Source: Rhizobiales bacterium UBA3584 (GTDB lineage Bacteria > Pseudomonadota > Alphaproteobacteria > Rhizobiales > Devosiaceae). Taken from it: a stretch of 16,367 nt of DNA. The notes under the pieces are model-generated. The model worked only from the letters and a program-made list of their open reading frames with translations, did no database searches and was not told where the DNA came from. Shown piece after piece: positions 1 through 5,154 of the stretch. Numbering within the stretch: the first letter of the stretch is position 1; every line of letters begins with the position of its first letter. Made by a program: the position numbers and the translations under genes. The DNA lies in contig DFMV01000062.1 of the NCBI GenBank assembly GCA_002375765.1, forward strand, positions 1-16,367. Direction: 5' to 3'.

Positions 1-80
1 ATCCTCGGGCTTGACCCGGGGATGACGACGGGGTGGGGCGGGTGATGGTGATGGGTAGAGAGCGGAGCGAGCCCGAGGAT
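1..80. repeat. REP-like inverted repeat at the left edge
   Basis: Bases 1-11 (ATCCTCGGGCT) are an exact inverted copy of bases 70-80 (AGCCCGAGGAT). Inside the left arm, CCTCGGG-CTTGA-CCCGGGG forms a nearly perfect small hairpin. The left edge of the window cuts the element, so its full length is unknown. This looks like the extragenic palindromes scattered through many alphaproteobacterial genomes. The rest of the leader, 81-260, holds no gene I can support and no convincing promoter. An open frame from GTG 33 runs through it into allE, but its translation is low-complexity and unlike the family. Confidence 0.5.
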
Positions 81-260
81 GGCGCGCAGGGGGGTGAGGT
101 AAGCGATCGTGAAGGAGCACCAGCCCTGCCGATTACGAGTGGGAGGCTCCTCCAAGCGCTGGCAACGAAGCGCCGCGCAAGTTTCTCTCCTCGCCCATAT
201 TGCCAAATCGGGCTCGGCGCTGTCAGTCTGATCATTCCGATTGACCGACAAGCGTTTTTG

Positions 261-1088
261 ATGACCGATCACCCCTATGCTTCCGCCCCTGGCGGGCACC
301 CGCCCCAGACCCAGATTCTCAGCGACCGCGCGGTGTTTACCGATGCCTATGCGGTGATCCCCAAGGGCGTGATGCGCGATATCGTGACGAGTTATCTTCC
401 CCACTGGGACAAGACGCGGCTATGGGTGATCTCGCGCCCGCTTTCGGGCTTTGCCGAGACGTTTTCCCAATACATCATGGAAGTCGCGCCGGGTGGCGGC
501 AGCGACAGGCCCGAGCCCGACCCGCAGGCCCAGGCCGTGTTGTTTGTTACCGCCGGTGAAATTTCGCTCTCGCTGGTCGGAACCACCTACACATTGGCGC
601 CGGGCGGTTATGCCTATATCCCGCCCGCAACCGAATGGACCCTGCGCAGCACCGGCGCTGAACCTGCCCGTTTTCACTGGATCCGCAAGGCATACGAAAA
701 GGTCGAAGGGCTCGACACCCCGCCCGCCTTCGTCTCCTCCGATCAGGAAATCGACCCCACCTCCATGCCCGGAACCGAGGGCCAATGGGCAACGACGCGC
801 TTTGTCGAGCCCACCGATCTGCGCCACGACATGCACGTCAATATCGTCACCCTGCAGCCCGGCGCGGTCATCCCCTTTGCCGAAACCCATGTCATGGAGC
901 ACGGGCTTTACGTGCTCGAGGGCAAGGCGGTCTATCGGCTCAATCAGGACTGGGTGGAAGTGGAAGCCGGCGATTACATGTGGCTGCGCGCCTTTTGCCC
1001 GCAGGCCTGTTACGCAGGCGGTCCCGGCCCGTTCCGCTACCTGCTTTACAAGGACGTCAACCGACACATGAAGCTGGGCCGCCCATGA
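261..1088 (+). CDS. allE: (S)-ureidoglycine aminohydrolase
   Basis: A bicupin enzyme of 275 aa that hydrolyses (S)-ureidoglycine to (S)-ureidoglycolate and ammonia, a late step of allantoin breakdown. Two cupin domains are visible, about residues 55-140 and 190-265. The C-terminal one carries the metal site: E208, H210 and H214 in ETHVMEHG, plus Q248 in CPQACY, as in E. coli AllE (YlbA), which also ends in a similar KDxNR stretch. I chose ATG 261 because it gives the usual family length and the upstream in-frame translation is repeat DNA. The Shine-Dalgarno before it is weak, so the start is less certain than the function. The stop overlaps the allA start (ATGA), so the two are translationally coupled. 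Confidence 0.9.
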   Translation: MTDHPYASAPGGHPPQTQILSDRAVFTDAYAVIPKGVMRDIVTSYLPHWDKTRLWVISRPLSGFAETFSQYIMEVAPGGGSDRPEPDPQAQAVLFVTAGEISLSLVGTTYTLAPGGYAYIPPATEWTLRSTGAEPARFHWIRKAYEKVEGLDTPPAFVSSDQEIDPTSMPGTEGQWATTRFVEPTDLRHDMHVNIVTLQPGAVIPFAETHVMEHGLYVLEGKAVYRLNQDWVEVEAGDYMWLRAFCPQACYAGGPGPFRYLLYKDVNRHMKLGRP

Positions 1089-1585
1089 CGAAAACAATTC
1101 TGGCCGCGCCGCTGACCAAAGAGGCCTTCGCCCCGTTCGGGCAGGTGCTGACCACCGAGGGCGCGCATCACTATCCCATCAACAACGGGATGACCGAGCG
1201 CTTCCACGATCTCGCCAATGTCGAAATCGGTGGTGAGAACGGGCGCACGCTGATCTCGATCTTTCGCGGCAAGCCCTATCAGTTGCCCTTGTCCCTGACG
1301 CTGGTCGAACGCCATCCGCTGGGCTCGCAGGCCTTCATGCCGCTCCATCGGCGCCCCTTCCTGGTGATCGTCGCACCGGATCGCGATGGCGTCCCCGGTA
1401 CGCCACTGGCTTTCCTGACCGAACCCGGCGTTGGGATCAATATCGGGCGCAATGTCTGGCACGGCGTCTTGACGACGCTTGAAGAGGAAGGCGACTTCCT
1501 TGTCGTCGATCGCGGCGGCGATGGCGACAATCTCCAAGAGCACGTCTTTGAGGTGCCCTTTAGCGTTAAGCTCGACCAAACGTAA
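1085..1585 (+). CDS. allA: Ureidoglycolate lyase
   Basis: A protein of 166 aa, the normal AllA length. It splits (S)-ureidoglycolate into glyoxylate and urea, directly following AllE in ureide catabolism. Family marks visible are ERHPLGSQAFMPL (75-87) and NIGRNVWHG (119-127), which contribute to the cupin-like active site. The ATG sits inside the allE stop (ATGA overlap), so the pair is one transcription unit and probably works as a two-step module in the cytoplasm. Allantoinase, allantoate amidohydrolase and a dedicated regulator are not seen beside it, so earlier steps must be encoded elsewhere. The gene converges on the oxidoreductase gene with only 9 bp between stops and no evident terminator. 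Confidence 0.92.
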   Translation: MTKTILAAPLTKEAFAPFGQVLTTEGAHHYPINNGMTERFHDLANVEIGGENGRTLISIFRGKPYQLPLSLTLVERHPLGSQAFMPLHRRPFLVIVAPDRDGVPGTPLAFLTEPGVGINIGRNVWHGVLTTLEEEGDFLVVDRGGDGDNLQEHVFEVPFSVKLDQT

Positions 1586-1594
1586 TCGGACGGC

Positions 1595-2383
1595 CTATAT
1601 CCCTGCGTACCAATCATACCCGTGATCGGCCCAATAGCTGCCCTTGCCGCGGTGCAACTGGCTGAAATCGTCGACAAGTTCGATGCGACGCAGATATTTG
1701 GCCATCTTGTAGCCAAGCTGGCGCTCGATCCGCACCCGCACAGGCGCGCCGTTGCGCACCGGCAAAGCGGCATCGTTCATGCCATAGGCCAGAATCGTCT
1801 GAGGATGGCGCGCATCGATCAGATCGACACTTTCGTAATAAGGTGAGGCCGAAAGCCCGCCCCCGTAATTGTCGTAGCAATGGAAAACGCAATAGCGCGC
1901 ATTGGCCGTGGGGCGAACCTCGTCGAGGATGAGCGCAAGCGGCACGCCGGTCCATTTGGCAATACAGCTCCAACCCTCGACGCAGTCGTGGCGGGTGATC
2001 TGGGTCCGCGACGGCATATTGCGCAACTGGTTGAGAGAGTAGGATTGCGGGGTTTCCACAAGTCCGTCGACCACCAGTTGATAGTCGGCAAAATCATTAT
2101 TCCGCAGCGCGACGTAGTCGGCCTTCTGCGGGTCGGTTGTCCCGTTAGGACGCATGCCCTGGCGGATTTCGCTTTCGGCAAATTCCTTGGCCAGTGCCTC
2201 ATCGCCCAAAAACAGTCTTTGGGCGGCAAGGGTCAGATCGTTCGCCGAAGCGAGCGTGTCGCGCACCGGATGGCCGGGCCGCAACAGGGAATCGAACTGA
2301 TCGCACCCCGCCAGCGTCACCCCGGCCACGCCGGCCGCCGACGCGGTGAGGAACTTTCGCCGCTGCATTGAAAAGCGCTTCAT
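1595..2383 (-). CDS. yedY1: Tat-exported molybdopterin oxidoreductase (YedY1/MsrP-like)
   Basis: A sulfite-oxidase-fold enzyme of 262 aa. The N-terminus has a twin-arginine motif (RRKFL, residues 8-12) and then a lipobox ending in LAGC27, so it should be exported folded and may be lipid-anchored. The Mo-coordinating Cys is most likely C134 in RHDCVEGWSC, aligning with the CVEAW Cys of E. coli MsrP. The neighbours (cytochrome b, Met-rich secreted protein, SigF/NrsF) point to reduction of methionine sulfoxide in the Met-rich partner, as described for YedY1 of Azospira. That role is inferred from context; a sulfite oxidase-type activity is the alternative. A strong GGAGG lies 6 nt before ATG 2383, and the start overlaps the cytochrome stop (ATGA). 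It is the last gene of the operon. Confidence 0.85.
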   Translation of the reverse strand: MKRFSMQRRKFLTASAAGVAGVTLAGCDQFDSLLRPGHPVRDTLASANDLTLAAQRLFLGDEALAKEFAESEIRQGMRPNGTTDPQKADYVALRNNDFADYQLVVDGLVETPQSYSLNQLRNMPSRTQITRHDCVEGWSCIAKWTGVPLALILDEVRPTANARYCVFHCYDNYGGGLSASPYYESVDLIDARHPQTILAYGMNDAALPVRNGAPVRVRIERQLGYKMAKYLRRIELVDDFSQLHRGKGSYWADHGYDWYAGI

Positions 2384-3219
2384 TTCTCTCCCTCCGTTTC
2401 GGGGTCGATCCTGTATTTGCCGGTAACCATCGAGCGCATCGTGTTGAGCGGTCCTGCCAGCAGCACCATGACGATATGGACGATAAAGAACCCCACCAGC
2501 AGCGCCATGGTGATGAAATGGATGGTGCGCGCCGTCTGCCGCCCACCGAAGATTTCAATCAGCCACGGCCAGGCCGCGTTCATGCCCGGTGACATGGAGA
2601 GCCCGGTCAGAACGATCAGCGGAAACAGGATCAGCAGCACGACGCCGTAGCTGAGCTTTTGCAGCACGTTGTAATGCCGCGTGTGACGGAATTTCAGCCG
2701 CGCATGGGCGGCAACATCGGAAGGCAGCGACTTGATGTCCGTGCCGGTCGGAATGATGTCGCGCCGCAAATGTCCGTTGATGAGACTGGCAACGAACCAG
2801 ACGAACATGGTGCCGACCAGAAGCCAGCCGAAGAACAGGTGAACGACACGACCGGTGCCCAGATCCTGATAGGAGGGAATGGTCGCCCACGCGGGAAAGC
2901 CGCGCACCCGTTCCTGACCTTCCGGCCCCGAATAGCCGAAGATACCGGTGGTATCGAAGCGATGCCCGAAGATTGTCGTGATCCCCGAGATCGATCCGTC
3001 GGGATTGCGGACGGCGCCCATCGACAGGATCGAATTGGAAAATTCGAACCCCGATTGCTGCCCGATATAGAGGCTCGGATGGGCGTTGAAAATCTGCAGT
3101 CCGGTAAACAACAGAAAGAACAGGCAAATCACCCACACCCAATGGGTGAGCCGCGTCCAGATCGACTGACGCTTGATGACCTGCCTGGCGGTGGGGTCCT
3201 GGCTGGAAGCTCCGGACAT
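2380..3219 (-). CDS. yedZ1: Cytochrome b561-type membrane protein (YedZ1-like)
   Basis: A 279 aa integral membrane protein with four predicted helices, about residues 22-42, 122-146, 186-208 and 230-256. Candidate haem-ligand histidines are H26 (LTHW), H127 (VVHLFF), H182, H234 (TIHF) and H248 (VHIV), the pattern of thiosulfate-reductase/Ni-hydrogenase-type cytochrome b. A periplasmic loop of about 80 residues separates helices 1 and 2. It overlaps the molybdoenzyme gene by 4 nt and probably passes quinol electrons to that enzyme. It is longer than, and looks unrelated to, the six-helix MsrQ/YedZ partner of E. coli MsrP, and fits instead the YedZ1 partner of SigF-controlled systems. An AGGGAG lies 6 nt upstream of ATG 3219. 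Confidence 0.82.
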   Translation of the reverse strand: MSGASSQDPTARQVIKRQSIWTRLTHWVWVICLFFLLFTGLQIFNAHPSLYIGQQSGFEFSNSILSMGAVRNPDGSISGITTIFGHRFDTTGIFGYSGPEGQERVRGFPAWATIPSYQDLGTGRVVHLFFGWLLVGTMFVWFVASLINGHLRRDIIPTGTDIKSLPSDVAAHARLKFRHTRHYNVLQKLSYGVVLLILFPLIVLTGLSMSPGMNAAWPWLIEIFGGRQTARTIHFITMALLVGFFIVHIVMVLLAGPLNTMRSMVTGKYRIDPETEGEK

Positions 3220-3239
3220 CTCGTTCTCCCTGTCGGAAT

Positions 3240-3275
3240 GCTTCGCCCCATGGCATCCGCCAATCGGGGCGAAGC
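3240..3275 (-). other. Intercistronic hairpin between the Met-rich gene and cytochrome gene
   Basis: GCTTCGCCCC (3240-3249) and GGGGCGAAGC (3266-3275) are perfectly complementary 10-base arms around a 16-base loop. The hairpin lies wholly within the 71-bp gap between the mrpX-like stop and the cytochrome start. No T-run follows on the minus strand, so it is not a standard terminator. It more likely stabilises the 3' end of the upstream message or partly limits read-through, which would let the small sacrificial protein be made in excess over the two enzymes. Confidence 0.55.
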
Positions 3276-3290
3276 GGCATTAGAGCAGGC

Positions 3291-3629
3291 TTACTGCTGC
3301 GGCGCCATAGCGTCGCCTTCCATTGTCTCGCTCGCCATAGCATCACCCGCCATGGCGTCGGAACCCATGGCCTCGCCATTGTGAACCGTATGGCATGCTT
3401 CTTCCGCCGCTGCGGCCACGTCAGCAAAGGTGATCGCCTGGGCCTGCTCGATGCAGAGCGCGAGATCCTCCTCCGACATCATCGGCGCCATGGAATCCAT
3501 GGCCATGGAATCGCTCGCCATCGAGTCACTGGCCATGCTGTCGCTGGCCATTGCATCCTGAGCCTGGACGGCGGCCGGAAGGGTCAGCGCAAGAACGGCG
3601 GCGGCAAAAATCGTTTTGGTGAACATCAT
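3291..3629 (-). CDS. mrpX: Secreted methionine-rich pentapeptide-repeat protein (MrpX-like)
   Basis: A 112 aa precursor with a Sec signal peptide (cleavage likely after VQA, residue 23). The mature part of about 89 aa carries 13 Met. Residues 25-49 are five pentapeptides (DAMAS, DSMAS x2, DSMAM, DSMAP). Residues 86-110 are five more (EAMGS, DAMAG, DAMAS, ETMEG, DAMAP). Between them lies a 36-residue, probably helical core with C59 and C79, and H80 and H83. It is acidic and Met-rich rather than Lys-rich as in the MXKDX pentapeptide family. It is the first gene of the SigF-type operon, and its context matches MrpX, the periplasmic oxidant sink re-reduced by YedY1. The role is inferred. Tandem ATGs at 3629 and 3626 both suit the AGGGAG upstream. 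Confidence 0.78.
   Translation of the reverse strand: MMFTKTIFAAAVLALTLPAAVQAQDAMASDSMASDSMASDSMAMDSMAPMMSEEDLALCIEQAQAITFADVAAAAEEACHTVHNGEAMGSDAMAGDAMASETMEGDAMAPQQ
3300..3374 (-). repeat. Met pentapeptide repeat block 2 (15-bp units)
   Basis: Five degenerate 15-bp units encoding [D/E]-x-M-[A/G/E]-x near the C-terminus of the Met-rich protein. The units have diverged at DNA level more than block 1. Confidence 0.7.
3483..3557 (-). repeat. Met pentapeptide repeat block 1 (15-bp units)
   Basis: Five tandem 15-bp units encoding D-[A/S]-M-A-x just after the signal peptide. Three consecutive D-S-M-A units are nearly identical, suggesting recent expansion and possible copy-number variation by slippage. 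Confidence 0.75.
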
Positions 3630-3682
3630 TTAGTCTCCCTTGAGGTTGCGACCGCAGCTCATTGATACGGTACGGCTCAACA

Positions 3683-3708
3683 TTCGTTTTCGGTTCAGCC
3701 CAGGTTAC
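3683..3708 (-). promoter_or_regulatory. SigF-type promoter of the mrpX-yedZ1-yedY1 operon
   Basis: On the minus strand GTAACC (3708-3703) is followed by exactly 16 bases and then CGAA (3686-3683). This matches in full the GTAACC-N16-CGAA motif reported for Caulobacter SigF promoters. A start about 7 nt downstream gives a leader of roughly 45 nt before ATG 3629. Confidence 0.8.
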
Positions 3709-3755
3709 ACCCTCACGAAATCGTGTACCCAACTCGATTATTTCGCGGCCCCGCT

Positions 3756-3781
3756 GTAACGTTTCGGCGGCGTGGGACGAA
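3756..3781 (+). promoter_or_regulatory. SigF-type autoregulatory promoter of sigF-nrsF
   Basis: GTAACG (3756-3761), 16 bases, then CGAA (3778-3781): one mismatch to GTAACC-N16-CGAA. It is back to back with the operon promoter, 47 bp between the two -35 elements. The -10 element ends only 10 bp before ATG 3792, so the transcript would have almost no leader. Confidence 0.72.
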
Positions 3782-3791
3782 TAGAGGCCTG

Positions 3792-4337
3792 ATGCATATG
3801 GATTCTCTCGAAACGCAGCTCCGTGCGCTGGTGCTGTCGTCGCTCGACGGCGACAAGCCGGCCTATCGTCAGCTTCTCGGCGAGTTGACCCATTATCTGC
3901 GCATCTATTTTTCCCGGCGGCTCGCTCCAACCCATGCCGCCCATGTCGAGGACTTGATTCAGGAGACGCTGTTGGCCGTGCACACAAGACGTCTGACCTA
4001 CGATCCGGACCGGCCGTTTACCGCCTGGCTGCACGCCATTGCCCATTACAAGCTCGTCGATCATCTGCGCCGCCACTCCATCCGTGCCACAGTGCCGCTG
4101 GACGATGACTTCGCCGATGGCTCGCAGCCGGGCAGCACTATGGCTGCCCACGATCTCGACCGGGTGCTCGCAACCCTGCCCGAGCGCACTTCGACCCTGA
4201 TCCGCAAGGTCAAGGTCGAAGGCTCTTCGGTTTCTGAAGCCGCATCGGCCCATGGCAGGACCGAGGGCGCGGCAAAAATCGCCATCCACCGGGGCTTGAA
4301 AGCGCTCATGGCGCGCTTTGCGGGAGACAGACGATGA
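3792..4337 (+). CDS. sigF: ECF RNA polymerase sigma factor, SigF type
   Basis: A 181 aa group-IV sigma factor. Region 2 spans about residues 20-95, with the -10-recognition helix around HVEDLIQETLLAVH (51-64) and PFTAWLHAIAHYKLVDHLRR (75-94). Region 4 is about 125-175, with a helix-turn-helix from VSEAASAHGRTEGAAKIAIH. Pairing with an NrsF-type anti-sigma factor and with GTAACn-N16-CGAA promoters places it in the SigF (ECF16-like) group, which responds to oxidant or heavy-metal stress. The start is uncertain: ATG 3792 or ATG 3798. An in-frame GTG at 3723 lies upstream of the probable promoter and is rejected. It overlaps nrsF by ATGA at 4334, so sigma and anti-sigma synthesis are coupled. It probably controls itself and the divergent operon. 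Confidence 0.88.
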   Translation: MHMDSLETQLRALVLSSLDGDKPAYRQLLGELTHYLRIYFSRRLAPTHAAHVEDLIQETLLAVHTRRLTYDPDRPFTAWLHAIAHYKLVDHLRRHSIRATVPLDDDFADGSQPGSTMAAHDLDRVLATLPERTSTLIRKVKVEGSSVSEAASAHGRTEGAAKIAIHRGLKALMARFAGDRR

Positions 4338-4975
4338 ACAATCCCGATCTGATCGATCGCCTCGTCGACGATTTGCGCCCCACCCGGGGCGGCACGCCGC
4401 AATGGATGCTGGCTTGCGCGGTAACCGCTGGTGCCATCATTGCCGCGATCATGATGGTGTTCTGGATCGGCCTGCGCACCGACATCCTCACGGCACCGGG
4501 CACCGCCATGTTCTGGATCAAGCTTGGCTATACGAGCGTGCTCGCCCTGCTTGGCCTGGCGGCTGCCATGGCGCTGTCACGCCCGGAGAAAGACAGCTGG
4601 CCGGGTCTGTGGGCGGTTGGCGGAGTGTTCGCCCTCACGCTGGCCGGTGGGCTCTGGCAGTGGGGCAACGCGCCCGAGGCAGTCAGGCCCGTTCTGATCT
4701 TTGGCAGCACGGCGCTGGTCTGCCCGTTCTTCATTGTCGCATTCTCCGCCCCCGTGCTGGCCATCATGCTGGCGGTCATGCGGCGCCTTGCCCCGGCCAA
4801 TCCAACTCTGGCCGGCCTGGCCGCGGGCCTCGCGTCGGGTGGTGCAGGCGCTTCGGTCTATGCGTTCCATTGTGGGGAATACGGGATGCTTTTCCTGGCT
4901 CTTTGGTATTCTGTGGGGGTCGGGCTGGTCGCCCTCTCCGGTGCGCTGCTGGGCCGGAAACTCCTGCGCTGGTAG
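4334..4975 (+). CDS. nrsF: NrsF-family (DUF1109) membrane anti-sigma factor
   Basis: A 213 aa protein with six predicted membrane helices, about residues 26-48, 60-81, 92-110, 119-144, 156-177 and 184-208. The N-terminal cytoplasmic stretch of about 22 residues (DLIDRLVDDLRPTR) probably binds SigF. It has three Cys: C28 in the first helix, and C130 and C180 toward the end of later helices (LVCPFF and FHCGEYG). Two cysteines at about these places are conserved in NrsF/OsrA proteins and were implicated in oxidant sensing, as I recall. Oxidation would release SigF. GGGAG lies 7 nt before ATG 4334, which sits in the sigF stop. The identification rests on length, topology, cysteines and pairing with sigF. 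Confidence 0.86.
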   Translation: MNNPDLIDRLVDDLRPTRGGTPQWMLACAVTAGAIIAAIMMVFWIGLRTDILTAPGTAMFWIKLGYTSVLALLGLAAAMALSRPEKDSWPGLWAVGGVFALTLAGGLWQWGNAPEAVRPVLIFGSTALVCPFFIVAFSAPVLAIMLAVMRRLAPANPTLAGLAAGLASGGAGASVYAFHCGEYGMLFLALWYSVGVGLVALSGALLGRKLLRW

Positions 4976-5001
4976 GGCATTTGTGACAAGGACGTCATAA
5001 A

Positions 5002-5017
5002 TTGACCAGCCGGTCAA
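5002..5017. promoter_or_regulatory. Palindrome downstream of nrsF
   Basis: TTGACC-AGCC-GGTCAA, a perfect 6-bp inverted repeat followed by ATTTT. It could be a weak terminator for sigF-nrsF or a TetR-type operator for the nucleotidase gene. The sequence does not decide between these. Confidence 0.3.
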
Positions 5018-5080
5018 ATTTTCGCTTCCCCTCTCCAGACAAACGTGTTTGACTTTGCTCCCATGTGCACAACGGCGGCG

Positions 5081-5098
5081 CTGTAACACGACCGTCGC
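5081..5098 (+). promoter_or_regulatory. Possible Pho box upstream of the 5'-nucleotidase
   Basis: CTGTAAC-ACGA-CCGTCGC resembles the alphaproteobacterial PhoB site of two CTGTCAY heptamers spaced by 4 bp. Counting Y as a match, the first half fits 6 of 7 positions and the second 5 of 7. It lies 57 bp before ATG 5155. Phosphate-starvation control would suit a secreted nucleotidase, but the match is imperfect. Confidence 0.3.
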
Positions 5099-5154
5099 AA
5101 AGGCATGGAATAGAGACGTGGCAAGCGTCTCGAAGATAAAGGGAACAAGGGATC

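Noticed and set aside
33..260. An in-frame N-terminal extension of allE from GTG 33
   Set aside because: It runs through the REP-like inverted repeat, would add 76 residues unlike any cupin enzyme, and ATG 261 gives the usual family length.
3266..3275. The mrpX-yedZ1 intercistronic hairpin as a full intrinsic terminator
   Set aside because: No T-run follows on the minus strand, and the downstream genes have no other visible promoter.
3723..3791. A longer SigF starting at GTG 3723
   Set aside because: It would place the start codon upstream of the GTAACG-N16-CGAA promoter, and the extra residues do not look like a sigma factor N-terminus.
4318..4986. A 222-codon frame overlapping nrsF in another frame
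   Set aside because: The translation is Arg- and Gly-rich with no family likeness, while the nrsF frame gives six clean membrane helices and a good ribosome site.
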